From assembly GCA_004123355.1 (NCBI GenBank), contig SCHM01000004.1:620001-684000 (forward strand): a stretch of 64,000 nucleotides of DNA, written 5' to 3'. A model generated the notes under the pieces. The model saw only the letters and a program-made list of their open reading frames with translations. It was not told the origin of the DNA and did no database searches. Position numbers and translations under genes: made by a program. Source of the stretch: Amphirosellinia nigrospora. Lineage: Eukaryota; Ascomycota; Sordariomycetes; Xylariales; Xylariaceae. Shown here piece by piece: positions 45,438 through 58,700 of this stretch. Positions within the stretch are counted from its first letter, which is position 1. Every line of letters begins with the position of its first letter.

Positions 45438-48400
45438 TCATAGCGCCTTAACGATGCTTTTATCATCAAACAGGTCCTTGAGAAGGCTCAGCACACAGCT
45501 TTCGACATCCAGCACGCCCATAGCATACGTGGACTCGTAGGCATAAATGCTGAGCTGACCAAAGAAGGGCCGCAAAATCTTTGCAATAAGTTCGTCCCTC
45601 CTGTCGACCGTGAGTTCATCATTAATGCCCCCCGATCCCAAGAGAGGTCGACGCTGTCCCGATCCACCCGAAGCAATCATCGCTGCGGATTCAGTAGGCA
45701 ACCCCGAGCTGGCGGCTGCGTTTCCTAGCTCCTCTGATAATTCATCAACCAATGCAATCGGCTGGTAGGTAGCCGAGCGATAGATGGCATCAATAGTATC
45801 TGTGATAAAAAGCCATTCGTGCAATTGGAAGTCGTCGGGTGCTGCAGCAATCAAGACATCTAGTAGTTTGCACGCATGAAGAACGGAGGTATTGCTATAC
45901 GTGTCTGAAGAAGGGCTATTATCAGGTGCTACAACGGACGAAATAGCCATGTGAAGTTCTGAATTGACGATTGGCCATAAGGGGGCTAGATGGACAGTTG
46001 AAGTGCGAAGTACCAAGGCGCGAAGTACCATGTAGATATCGGCTCGAGTGGTGGATGATGGCGAAGATGTTGCAGTTGCTGCCAGAAGCTCAACAATACG
46101 CTCTAGAATGGCCTGAAAATCCGTTACGAACGTGTCTATTCCGCAAGCTAGAATTAGAGTTGCGATGCGTCGAAGGTTCAGTTGGGTTTTACGGTCGGCT
46201 TCAAGTCTTGCAGAAGTGGCACCCACTCCAAAGACAATACCAGCAGTCGTGGGAGATGAGATACGACCCAAAATGTCCGCCATACGATCTTTGTCGGTGA
46301 CAGTCCATAACTTCAGAAGCGGTAGCCAATCGCTCTGTACTAGAACAGCGGATGAGGTGAAGAATCGTGGATCATTAAACGCATCACCCACATCCTTCTT
46401 CCAGGTCTTTTGATTGCTTGGCAGTCTTGTGAGTTCTTGAAGTAAGGTTAATGTTGTTTTAGTGATAGTGTCAGGGAAGGCTTTTGAGCGGATAGATGGA
46501 CCAATCAAATTTGTAGAGATAGCCTGCGCCGCATTCAAGACACGATCTGACTCGACTAGAATCTTAGGCAAATTCGGGACAATCCTAGACAGAATACCCA
46601 CGACATCATCTGCTCTTTCAGAGGGAGTCCTACTCCTTGTATCTGCATCTGGATGAAAAATGGACAGAGTGTCAGTAAACGACGTAGGTCTTGTCGTAAA
46701 AAGAGCTGTCAAGAGCCTAAGGAAAAGATCCTGATAATTGTTAACAAGTTTCTAAGTATCCACGAAGATCAAAGTAACTCACTCCAAGTTCCCGTCGCAT
46801 CTTACGCTGTTCTCCAAAGTTTGTATTGTCTACTTTCTCACCCAGGATCGCAGCAAACTCCAGCAGGCTTGGCAATGTCTGTCTATGAGGGAATGGATTA
46901 CCAAGGAGATCCTTTAAGAAAATCATGCAATCTTGCCAAATCTCATCCATCGCATCGTCCTCGAGCGACCGTGCGTAATCGACTAAGAAAATGACCAAGT
47001 CCATGTCTTGTAATGAGACGGTCATCGTTGATTTTCTAGAGGGATCTAATGCGCCAGGGTTGGTGCGGCTATAAATCGCATTGAATATCGCTGGGATCGT
47101 ATGCCGTGGGCGAGAACCGTCTAATGCAGGAAGCAGGTTGAAAACTTCTTCTGATTGATTCGCAATACCTGGGGTTTCTAATGCCGTACGCCATATATCG
47201 ATTACAGTCTCGAGGCATTCCAGTGCCTCGGCCGTGAAAACGTGTTCCAGTAAGCGTCTAGCGCGGTTACGCATTCGAAGAGATGTATATTTGAACGAAG
47301 ATGCTGAATCAGGGTCGAGGCGACCGGCGTCACGACCTTGACCCCAAGACCAGATCTTGAAACACATTCGCACAGCATCTTGAAACGCAAGTAGCACAGT
47401 AAGTCTATCATTTGCAGTTGCACTACGAGATTGCGGTGCGTCTGAATTGAAAACTCCGGAGACCATATTTCCGAAGAAGCCTTGGGGATGATCGGGATTT
47501 TTTACAATCTGGGCTCGAGATTCCTCTATGAGCAGTTGATCATGAGCCTTAGCTAGGACTTGCTCGAGTGCATTTAAAAAGGATATAAGCGTGGATTCGG
47601 GTGCATTAATACCAGCGGAGGGGCTTCCACTCTGGTTAAACATTTTTTCGAGTTCATCGAAGGTGTGGCCAATTTGACCACATAGGGTCTCAACTAGGGG
47701 AATCAATACCTGAAATATGGTATTCGAGTAGAGCGGAAGGCTTTCTATTAGGAAGCCTACCCAGCTGTCCAAGACAGAGCGGCTGTTTGGTGAACTGAGT
47801 CCTGACTGAATGCACTTGAGGAGTGACGGAGGCGGCGCTGAGAACTCTGCAAGGTGTTCTACTGACGCGGAAGACCGTGGCAAACTTCCAGAAGGATAAT
47901 TTAACGTACGCTTTTCCCCAGTTGGTGAGTTTGGTGTCTCTATTGGCGAGACATCGCGGAGCCTAAGGGACGCGAAAACTACATCTAGTAGAAGAACCTG
48001 AATGTATGGATCGGGAATCTCCAATGATTGAGCAAGTCGATCGATCAAGGGGATTTCTAATTTGAGGGAGGATAGCCCATTAGCATACGGATTCAAAAGA
48101 ATCTGGTGCAGCAGTGTGAGGGCGCTGCGATGAAGTTGGGCTATGCGGAGCTGCAGTGCGGTATCCTCAGGAAATTTGTTCCCGGCTATGCAACGCAGGC
48201 AAACATGAACGAAAAACGCCTGAAGAGAGAGATCGCCTTCAACACCGGCTTTTCGAGGTTAGTCAGGTTTGGCGTTGCTAATTTGGAGGCATACTGACTA
48301 ATTTCCGACAGGCTCTGTCTAGATCCCTCGATGACCTTAGAAGCTAACACGCCCCATAATGCGTCCGGGCCCATCGAAGGACGTTGGACAAGGTACGGAG

Positions 48401-51395
48401 GTAATACAGGCCGAGATCAAGCTCGTCTTCGCTTGAAAAGTTGGCTGATGCATTTGACGTAGTAGAATTCACAGTCTTCGATAAGGTGCGAAGAAAGCGA
48501 AGATCCGACATCTTTGTAACGAAAACAAGAAAAAGCCTAGAGGGGAAGATTAGCATACTTCTTGATACTTAGAGTTTATACGTACTTTTCGATGCCAATC
48601 ATGTGATTGAGCCAATGCTTTACCACAATGAATAACTGGGTTCTCTCATCTAGTAGAGCATCAAGCATGAGGAAAAGTGGCCTTGTTAGCATGACTTCAT
48701 AGTAGTCCATCCCGGATAGCCTCTGAGGATGTTTAGGCTCTCCTAGTGGCGTTTTAGGGGCCCTTCTATCCGAATATGAAGCATTGTCTTGCAAAGTGTG
48801 AGACCACAAAAGACCAAAAGTTCGGCCTGGGTCGGCTGAGCGTACCGCAAACGTTCCTGTAACATCACTTTCCAACATAACGTTTGCTATAGCTGCTTCA
48901 ATGTCACGATTTGAAATGTTAAGGGCAGTTTGTAAATGCCACAGACATCTAACAGCTTCGACGTGATATTTTGGCTCTGCTGGTGACAAGAAGCTCCATG
49001 CATGACGCACTAAAGGGTCAACCAAATCGGACAAAGAGTCCGGTGCTATCAGATCACTATAGTAAAGCTGTGTGGCGAGTGACAAAACAGATTTAAAAGA
49101 GGTAAAGGGTATCGTGGGATTTGCAAGTTGGTTATTCATCGAAGAGAGCAGTCTCTCTATGTCGAGAACATTTTTGGGTGTTGTCTTTGATAATAGGTGG
49201 GCGAGAAGACGGCTTCGAGGGGAGACATCGATCAGATGGTCCGTAGATATAAAACTAGTGCAAACCAGACTGCAAGCTTTTTGAATGAGAAGGTCACCCA
49301 TTTCAGGGGCAGAAAATGGAATAGACCCAGCTTCCAAATTTCCTTGCTCAGATACGTAGAAATGCCTGATCTTCTTAAGCAACTCATTGTTCGACATAGA
49401 CGTCAAATTTGCAGTACTCGTTGACGAGCGTAGGTTCTGGTGCGACTTCGTCGAAAAAGTGCGTTCCGGAATAAGGTTAATCATGCTCAGAACAATGTCG
49501 AGTGCCTGCGCTATGATAGTGGTGTTGTCGTTGGTTAACAGATTCTGGGGGTTTTCGGTACGTTCGCTGACATCTTCCACCATGGCAAGACCAGATAACG
49601 CAGCAAGAGGGGCATGTATAGTTATCATTTCCTCTTCTCGTATGTTAAAATGGGCCATAATGAATTGGATAAGCGTCAACTTCTCAACACGTTCTGACGC
49701 CGAAGCACTTCCCGGACCTATGGCTTGAGCCATGAGCCCTACAAGCTCAGCATAAATGAGCCCACTTTCGACACCGTCGAAAAAGACGCCGGCACTGCGA
49801 AGTACTTCATTGAAGGCAGCCTTATCTCTGGCTTTCGATTTGAAATCTCTCACACTCATGATCACCGGGAGAAAAATTTCAGGCACAACAAGACCACCAA
49901 TCTCCCACCTGTCCATGAGAGACAGACAAATCCGATAAGGCTTGGCTTTTTCTGTAACATCGCTATCAGCGGAGCTCTTGATCATGGATAGTAGTGCGTT
50001 AATCAATGATTGGAGACCGTATTCTTCAAAATAGCTTGTTTTTGAAGAAAGGTAAGTGTGATGGCTCTCGGATTGAGATGTAGGCGACTCAGGGCTGTTT
50101 TCTTGGTCTTGCTGAGGCTGCTCAGGTCCAAGAAACCAGGCCCAAAGTCTTCGGTTTAGACTCATGTCTCGCCTAGTGACAACCCCTGCGGCCGCACGGA
50201 GAAGTAGTTCCAGGTCATCCGGCTTTACACGATTTTGGAGCACTTTCGAGTGCAAGGGTAAATTCGACACCAGAAGATCGAGAAAGCCTCGTTGGATTAA
50301 AAGCTGTTCATCTGCAAGACCCGCTGCAAAGCATCTTAGAAGTAACCCAGGCTCAGGAGAAGTCACCATGTTCGCAAGGGCAGCCGTAAGATTACGAGCA
50401 TCTGTACCTTCGCTTTCGTTCGGCGAGAGCTCAGTATTCAGGAGGTGTCCGAGCTGGGGCAGATTCCGAGATAGGTACGCCAATGCACCTGGTCGCCGAC
50501 TCCCACTCGTGATGGCAGCCAAGAAGAAACACTGCCAGAAGAAGTCGTCACCAGACGAATGCTTTTCTGTCAGGGACTTGTTGTTTGGGTGCCGAATCAC
50601 AGTCTTAAAACTCTCCACTAAGCTCAGAGTGCGATCAAAATCCTCGCTCGTATCATCCTCCAGCCCGGGCAAAAGGGCCATTATTATAGATTTCATCGCA
50701 GGGCGCAAAGCTAGAGGTTCCACATGCAAAAGGTATTTCTCTAGCAAATCGAGAAATCGGGTTCGGACGGCCAAAGAAGCAAACGAAAGAGTCGGGGCCA
50801 AGCCCGAGAGATATAACGGGAGATCCTTGGATAGTCCATGTTCGCCAATGACGGAAAAGATATAATCGTATACTTCTATGGCCTTTTGGTGCACGCCGGA
50901 CGGGAGCGAGGGATTAAGACACTGCGAAAGGCGTTTTGCGACGAGGGCTTTCGAGGGGACGGCAGCGATATTCGGTTGCCGAGCTTGTAGGGCCTAGACG
51001 AACCAGCCGTGTGAGTATCTCAACGGGAGATGCGCAAGGTGAGGAGGTGAGGAGGTGAGGAGGTGAGACGGAGCACCGACTTTGAGGAGTCTACTCAGAA
51101 ACGAAATGTAATCTGCCCATTCCTCCAAGGCCGTATCGAACAGCGCCAGGGCTCGCTCAACACCTGACGCATATTTTCGGTAATGCTTGTCTTTAGGGGC
51201 AGCGTCGTCTGAGCAATGGATCTGTTAGTCCGTCATCGAAGCCGTCGAGGGGCAAGGAGCGCAGCCGGTCAGTCGACTGCCAGGCAATGCATGCATACCT
51301 GCGCTTAGTTGGTTTCGCCATTGCCGTGAGGTGGGAGTGTTGCGCCCAGAGCTGTCGGGGGAAATGGAGCGTCGAGGACCCGACTCGAGCGCCAT
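45438..51395 (-). CDS. DOP1: DOP1/Dopey family trafficking protein
   Basis: Very large peripheral protein that works with MON2 and flippase Neo1 in endosome-Golgi traffic; the Aspergillus orthologue DopA affects morphogenesis. Exons 51395-51299, 51208-51081, 50993-48586, 48536-48299, 48248-46783, 46730-45438. The start MALESGPRRSISPDSSGRNT leads into the conserved Dopey N-terminus: KHYRKYASGVERALALFDTA, LQARQPNIAAVPSKALVAKR and LSQCLNPSLPSGVHQKAIEV. Armadillo-like helices follow to the tail CVLSLLKDLFDDKSIVKAL. One slip at 48367-48373 (SNVLRW before, PDALWGVLASKVIE after). With one base added every phase closes to 1,876 residues. The donors of introns 2 (GTCGGT) and 4 (GTCAGT) are weak, so these joins are the least certain. 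Confidence 0.85.
51037..51067. repeat. 8-bp tandem repeat in DOP1 intron 2
   Basis: About four copies of the unit GGTGAGGA on the plus strand, inside the 87-nt intron between 51080 and 50994. Confidence 0.85.
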
Positions 51396-52176
51396 GGCTG
51401 GCTAGCAGGTACTAAGGAGGCACGGGTTGAAGAAACATGGAGTCGCATAGGCGGCCGATAGATAGGTCAAGGCGCATGGCTTTCCCAAGTCGCCAATGCG
51501 TCTTTGGTGTCTTGTCGTGAGATGCTGAAAGTTGGTTGAAGACACGACGCAACAGGGTGTTCTAGGTAGATAGGCTAGGCAGGCAGGTATATGCATGTGG
51601 ATGGCCAGCGTACCCTCGACCTTGGCTTCCTGCTTTGTGTAACCGTTCCCCACCAGTATCAGCTACATTGAGACTACATTGAGACTATCCGAGCGGTACC
51701 TACCCTCACCTGTCGTGGGACATTCGGTAGGACAGGGCGGCTTAGACTAACAGCGGGTAGGGCCAGCTAGAGACCCAATGTACTGTAACTTCCAGTAGTA
51801 CTCCGTCAGCTTGGTGGGGGTTACATCCTGTGCTGCATCCTGCCTGTTCCTGAGAACTACATGTAGGTATTAGTACTTAGTGACATGTTGAGGTATAGTA
51901 TGACGTGGAGGCAGGGATAATCGGGTGTAAGCTACGGCGTGTCGAGTCGTGTTGAACAACCAAAAATCCGAATACCTACTGCATAGATTGCATAGTATCT
52001 ACGCACATACTGCAGTAGCGTAGCTTCATAGCTATCCAATCTACTTATAGCGAGCAACCTTCCGTGATTCTTACCGAACTCCATCTCCCCCCGAACGGAC
52101 AAGATGAACACAATGAAGAGTGGAGACACCCATGCCTTTTGACGTGGGCGCAACCTGAAAGACGATTGGTATAATT
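51396..52176. promoter_or_regulatory. Shared divergent promoter DOP1 / MON1
   Basis: 781 bp between divergent starts of two membrane-trafficking genes. It contains a direct repeat CTACATTGAGA at 51663-51685 and several TAGGTA/TACCTA words (51563-51595, 51696-51704, 51975). Confidence 0.5.
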
Positions 52177-54077
52177 ATGTTGGGTTATTCCGGGAAGGAT
52201 GATAGGAACTCGACTTCAACCCCGAATACAATGAGCAATGAAGATGCTGGCTCATCAGCCAGCGCCGGCACCGGCCCCGTCGCCGTCAATGTCGAAGAGC
52301 GCCCTCCTCCCCTGCCTCCAAGGCCATCACTACAGCCCACACCTAAAGACAGGGCGTCTCTACAATCGAAACCAACAACCGCACTGTCGTCTATGACCAT
52401 CCAGACGCTATCGTTTCCCGATGGATCTCGCGGTACATTCTCGACGACTGCCGACAACCCCGCAGCCGAGGAGAGCACTTCCTCTCCTGCAGAGGGCCAC
52501 GATCTGTCTGGCATGGGATTTCATCCCATAGGCAGTGCCAGGAAACAAGATACGGACGAGTCGATGAGCATCATGAGCATGACCCCTACATTGCGGCCAC
52601 CTGGAGATCTGGAGAGTTTGCTCATGGGGGATGTGGCCAAAAAGAGCCCGGCTTGGATGCTTTTGCGTTCACAGTCGGCCGCTGTACTACCTTTCGAGTC
52701 GTCTCGAGCGGAGCGGAGCACTGCTCTCGCTGGGTTTGATCGAGAGTTTGACGATATTCCGGATGATTCAGATAAAGACTGGAGCGATGGAGACAGGCTT
52801 CAGCTCTGGAAGTCCAAATATAAACACTACATGATTCTGTCATCGGCAGGCAAACCTATCTACAGTAGACATGGTGACTTAGGATTGATCAACTCCTCAA
52901 TGGGGGTCGTCCAGACCATTCTATCATTCTACGAGAGCGCCAAGGACCCCCTCCTCGGCTTTACTGCCGGGGATGCACGCTTTGTCGTTGCCACAGAAGG
53001 CCTCTCTATTTTGTAGCCATCAGTAAACTCGGCGAAAGCGATTCCCAGCTAAGAGCTCAGCTCAATGCCCTATATATGCAGATTCTGTCTACATTGACTC
53101 TTCCTATTTTGACCAACATATTCGCTAACCGACCTTCTACGGACCTTCGAAGGCCTCTGCAAGGGACAGAGACACTACTGTCCTCACTGGCTGATAGTTT
53201 CACCCGAGGCTCGCCCTCTGTTCTTCTGGGAGCTTTAGAGTGCCTTAGACTACGCAAGTCTCACCGACACTCTATCAATAATGCATTCCTTAAAGCTAGA
53301 GCTGATCCACTACTCTACGGCTTGATAGTTGCTGGCGGGAGGCTTGTTAGCGTTATCCGGCCACGCAGGCATTCACTTCACCCAAGTGATTTGCAGCTTA
53401 TTTTCAACATGTTATTCGAGTCCGGCGGGATCAAAGCTGCAGGTGGTGAGAACTGGATCCCACTTTGCTTGCCAGCCTTTAACAATCGGGGTTATCTTTA
53501 CATGTACGTGAGCTTTCTAGACAGCCGGCCAGACGATTCCGAACCTAGAGAAGATGCGGCTAATAGCGAAGACGCAACGGCCATCATTCTCATTAGCCCC
53601 GACAAAGAAAGCTTCTTCGCCCTTCAGAATATGCGGGATGATGTCGTAACCGAGTTGAAGAAAAAGGGGCTCTTGGATCTCATCAAGACAACAGCGATAA
53701 AAAATCGCCCCTTGGTGACAGAGATTGCTCCAAGCACTCACATTAGCCACTTCTTATTCAAGTCGAAAGCTAATGTGCAATTTTGTATGCCTTCGCTCCA
53801 ACCCACACTAGACAACCTTATTTCGCGTCGGAGGCTCATGTCATTATATTCCCACTTACACGCCAATATGCATGCCAGACACTCGCACTTGAAAGTGCTG
53901 CATTGTGTTGGTGATGATGCCACATCACTCGCTTGGGTAACACCCATCTTTGAATTTTACTGCGTTGCCGGTCCCAACACCTCACGGACCGTCATGACAC
54001 AAGGGGCAAACAAGATCATGCAGTGGGCAAAACGTGAGGAAGAGCGACTATTCATCATTGGTGGAGGGGTATTCTAA
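52177..54077 (+). CDS. MON1: Vacuolar fusion protein MON1
   Basis: Subunit of the Mon1-Ccz1 guanine exchange factor that activates Rab7/Ypt7 on late endosomes and vacuoles. Intronless as read. The start [13 protein letters not shown] is used; MSNEDAGSS at 52231 is an alternative. A disordered Ser/Pro-rich N-terminus of about 200 residues is followed by the longin domains: [90 protein letters not shown] and the C-terminal [17 protein letters not shown]. One frame slip near 53001 (FVVATEG before, [20 protein letters not shown] after). One added base gives 633 residues, typical for the family. Confidence 0.9.
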
Positions 54078-54161
54078 GGGCACCTCGTCCCTAAGTGCTA
54101 GATGAGGTATATCAAACGCCGCCGCTAATCCAAACCCCTCTTGATACCCCTTCCATTCTTC

Positions 54162-54620
54162 TTAGCGAGGATACATAATTCCCATCTTCATCTTCGCTAC
54201 GCTAGTAACCAACATTCCTAAAGTAGGGTAAAAACGCATCGCGATTCTCCTCACAAGCCCTTCTAGGTTCGCATAGCAGTGCTGGGGCTCCGTCATCGAT
54301 CGCTTGAATACCATCAAGATTAATTGAGGAGGCACTTGTTTTGCGATAGCTCCCAGGGACTGTCGATAGTTGGTCGAAGCGGAGTATCCCTTGTTAAACA
54401 GGCCGTATTCCCACTCCTGCATCAGCGTCCATTCCCCACTCGTGCTTCCGATGCCTTCTATGTGGAGCGGCTCGCTGAACGCCTCGGTTAGTGTTGGCGT
54501 TGGCGGTGGTGTTGGTGTTGGTGTTGGCATGGGTTCACAGTATGACTGCCGTCGCGCTCGCTTCAGTGGGGAGACCATCTGCCGAACAGCCCGTTTCACA
54601 AATTTTTTGAAAGACGCCAT
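54162..54620 (-). CDS. Small basic protein, unrecognised
   Basis: A 152-residue open frame on the opposite strand just 85 bp from the MON1 stop. I recognise no family. It starts MASFKKFVKRAVRQMVSPLK, a strongly basic amphipathic segment that could target membranes, nucleus or mitochondria. A Pro-Thr repeat follows (PTPTPTPPPTPTLTE, from the GTTGGT-type repeat at 54490-54530), then a folded-looking part (EWTLMQEWEYGLFNKGY, QVPPQLILMVFKRSMTEPQH). The aromatic/hydrophobic mix of the second half looks more like real protein than noise. The competing frame on the plus strand (54370-54654) is a reflection of the repeat. No signal peptide, no intron. Confidence 0.5.
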   Translation of the reverse strand: MASFKKFVKRAVRQMVSPLKRARRQSYCEPMPTPTPTPPPTPTLTEAFSEPLHIEGIGSTSGEWTLMQEWEYGLFNKGYSASTNYRQSLGAIAKQVPPQLILMVFKRSMTEPQHCYANLEGLVRRIAMRFYPTLGMLVTSVAKMKMGIMYPR

Positions 54621-55765
54621 ATTGTCTGTCTGGTATCTTCTCTGCCTTCGTTAATTATAACGACGATATACCAAAAAACCAGAAGCTGTTGCGCGGCCAG
54701 TTGGTGATAAGCTGTCGACTGTACTTTGTAGAGTGGGTGGGGACTCTCAAACGAGAATGAATCAGCTATCGTTGACGGGGCTGTAGAGTAGTAAAGGCCA
54801 GGCACGTCGCGATATGACGAGATAGGATAGTCGCATGGGATGAAGAAGATAGGGAATGGCAAGAGGAAGAAAGCCTGTTAAAAATTACCAGTAACGGAAT
54901 TACATTGCCCATTTTTATATGCCTCCCTACCTAAAGTTCGAGTTGAAAACTATCTCAACGCAACATACTTCGACCATCTAAGTTTCTGAGAAAGTCATAG
55001 CGCACGTGACGCGACGGACGGACGAAATGCGACGACGCCCCCTGGTCTGTCTCCATGAGCGAAGTTAAATGTAAAAAAAAATAGAGACGAAGATTTGCCC
55101 CCTTAGATATAACGTTTGTCGGAGACGAGTTCAACTACGTTCAACATGGGTATAGCATCACGGTACAAACAACAAAGTTCAACAACGGCGCCACAATGGC
55201 GATACCGAAACTGTAATTCGTATGTGCACACGAAACAATAGCTTTCTTACTAAAATTTAAAGAGCTCTACCGCTATGATCAACCATAAAAGTCTACATAA
55301 GATATACCTACTAAGCACGTTATGTAGCTAAATTAGGGGATGAGGCACGTAGCGTAAAATTATTGTTTACGAAGCACGCCTTCATTGTAAGGGGAATCCC
55401 AAATTTAATATTCCGGATGATCGCTCGTATAATATGATAGATTAACTGAATGGTGGCATTTATTGGATACGGTAAGTAAGTTATCTATCTAGAGAATGAA
55501 TCGCTTTCGATCTCTTGCCAAACTTCCGCTACCCTGGGTTTGAAAGACTCACGCACCATTCTCAACCTATACCAAGGTTACAGCCAATCGACTTGCTAAA
55601 AAAAGGAGCAAAGACACGGCAAAGATGCTAGTATACCTCAGCTTTGAAAGCTGGTCCAAAAAGGTTCCAAAATCAGTTAGTGAAGGACTTCTGGCTGCCT
55701 TCGATCGAATCCAAGGATATTGGGATTCTTGTAAAACAAGACATTCATATCATACGTAGTTAATA
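54621..55765. other. AT-rich spacer upstream of the small basic protein
   Basis: About 1.1 kb. No coding frame, repeat or RNA gene recognised. Confidence 0.4.
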
Positions 55766-58700
55766 CTATGTCTGCTCAGTGCCGCCTTGTTCGTGACGGT
55801 TATGCTTCTTGTTCACGCATTTTCGCATTGCGATCTCAGCACCTCGAACCCATCTAGATAGCTTTGCCCGGATACGTCGACCAAATCGTCGATGGGTGAC
55901 TTCAGTAGTCGAAGATCCGGTCGTCTTCAGGGAGTTCTTCATGTCGAAATCAGCATTGTTAGATGGACTGGAAGTGACCTTATGTATCCCCAAGATATCT
56001 GGAGCTCGAATCCGGGGTGCCGACGGGGTAGCAGAGGATAACAGCACACGTAAGTTTGATAAGCGCTTTATCAAGCCATGAGGCGGCATTGAACTAACTC
56101 GCATAACTCCGTCAAAAGCACCTATTTCATTATTATTGGTGGGAACGTCGGGAGGCGTTCGATAGCTCGCGAGGTTGACTCGCTCGTCCGACAGATCTGG
56201 GCCTATGATACGAGGGGTGGCTGTGACAGCTTGGGAGTAAGCTAGTTGGGGTAAAGGCTTCCTGCGTTTTCGTAACAGCGTTGTCTCCGATTTGGGAGGG
56301 ATGCTGAAAAGATCTCGAGGCTTCTGCTGTAGAAGGTCCGTCACAATTCGGCGTGTCCCTAAGCCCGGGTTGTGTCGAACTGTAGAACAATGAGAAGAAC
56401 TTAGCCTAGAGCGCCGAGGGGACCTGACTTTGAGCTTATTTTGGTTGTAGCTTCGTGTGTTCTTTTCAACGAGCTTGTCACTAGTCTCTATGCCTGTCAC
56501 ACGCTCCAACTGAGGCATGTACTCGACTACACCTGAAATCTCGGAGCAGCCATTCGTCTTGATCTTCAGCTTGAACTTAGGGCCGCCGTCTCTTTGCACA
56601 TTTGATACCGTCCCACCACCCATCATAGGTCCCAGATTAGCAGCTTGCTGGTGGTCAGATTGTGGAGTCTCACTGGGCTTGTAGAAGCTAAATGGAACGA
56701 GAATCTCAGCAAATTCGTCTTCTTCCGGAACATCAGTTGCAGCTAAGGGCAAATCGTAGCCGAGAGCACCTGGCAAGGGAGGCAAAGCTTTCATAAACTG
56801 GGGAATGCTATTCTTAACCTTGAGTTGGCGAGCAGGAGAAATGGGCTTTGGGGATACGAGAGGAACTGTGGAGCATGTTGGGGTGATGTGCGGGTGGCCT
56901 TCATTATCATCTCGGGGCAAGGTTGTGGTACTGATCCTTAACACAGCATGATTCCTTCTATGACGGCGAAATTGTTGATTGGGGCTCGTCACGGACTCGT
57001 TGTTCTTTGGCATTTGCTCAGTTCTTTCTTCTACCTCTTCGTCTGGTTTCGCTGGCGTCTCTTTCATGGATGGGCTCGCTGGTTGTCCAGGCTTAGGTGA
57101 ATCCAACGTGGTTTGGGGTGCAAACCGATCAATACAACCAACTGACAGTTTATAGTGTTGTTTTTCGTTCTGAATCGAGATTCCATGGTTCTCATGAATT
57201 TCCTGACTTGTGAGCCCGTTATTTGAAGGTGACTCGCAAAGCTGCGCAGATGAATATGACTCGTTTGTTTCAGTCTTAACATGAGAATGGCGGCTCTCTG
57301 GGGTCAGCCGTTCAGTTGCCTCATAATTTGTATCGTCTCGAAAAATGACGCCCTGTTCACTTCGGATAGTGGGAGCTCGGCCGCCTAATACTTGTACCTG
57401 TCTTTCTGGCGACTTTGTCTTGGTCTTTGGAGTCGTGTTTGCGTGGTAGGCAACATAATGGTACGACGATGGTATATCTCTAGACTCTATGTCTAGGTTT
57501 GGATTGAATGTTATCAATCGATTCTCTACCAATCTGTGACGGCAGGAGGTCTATGTCACTGGTTCTCGTGTTTCTGTTTCTAATTTCCTCGGCCTCAAGT
57601 TCGACAGTGCTAGTCTGAGATGATGCTAGTCTTGGCGATGACAAGACGTCGACCTACCAGATGGCTCTTCTGGGTCCTGAATGCGGGTTGAGGTTATCAT
57701 CAAACTTGAAACTGGAGCCGTATCTTGATCATCAACCACTTGACTTTCGCAATCATAAAATGCTGAGTCCCCTTCTCCAAACTGCAGCCAGGTGGCCTGT
57801 AGTGAGATGATCGCCATCCTCTCGAGGATTGTAGGCTGAGGGTATCCCATCATCTGCGATACTGGAGGCGCAACTGCCCGAATCAACGGGTCAACGAGGG
57901 GGCTTATTCTCAAAGTCTTCGGTATAATCGTAGTAACGTGGTGGAGGCTCCGCAGGGAGCTTTGGCCTGTCCTTAGTAAAGGCGGCATTCGGCGGTGCAT
58001 GTTAATAACCGACGTAAGGCTAGAAGCTCGTGTTGATGTACTGTCCAATCTTTCATGAAAAGGGGTGTTCCATGATGCCATCGATGCCGGCGAATACGTT
58101 CGAACTGAGGGCGGACAAGGGCCATGAAAATTAGGCGGTGGCCCAGGAGGAACCAACGAGGGAGTTGACCGATTAACATCTGATCTTAGTCCCAAGGGAT
58201 AGGGTCTCCTTGACATTGGAGAGTGTGCGTGCTTGAAGTGACCGTGGACCGTTCTCTAGATATTAGTTAGCTTCGTCTAACTATAGGAGAAGATGTGAGT
58301 GCCCACATAGGAGACTCTGTTAATTTCCACCATGCGGCTATAATCGATCTGGCCATTTTCTGTAACAGCGGGTGAAGCTGGGCGGACCCCGGGCGCTTTA
58401 GGCGCGTTGGGTACGGGAAAGGAGAGCGCGGGCGCTGAAGATTGCTACCCACGCTTGCTTGACTCTGTAAGGTGTTGGTCGACTTATAGTGGGATAAATG
58501 CCGAGAGCCACAAGTAGTCATGGAATAGGAACGCTGTCCCTGGTCGTCTATCGAGTTCGGGGAAAGAGTACCGGTTCCCGACTTTGCACTATCTGATCCG
58601 TAAGCAGAGAAGGCCTCGGATATAGCATCCCTATGAGACGGTGGCCGCATAGGTACATTTTGACGATAGAGATTGTCAATGGACCGCCGTGGCCTTGGAT

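Noticed and set aside
50164-50865. 233-codon open frame on the plus strand
   Set aside because: Lies wholly antisense to the well-supported DOP1 exon 3; Arg/Ser-rich as expected of a shadow frame.
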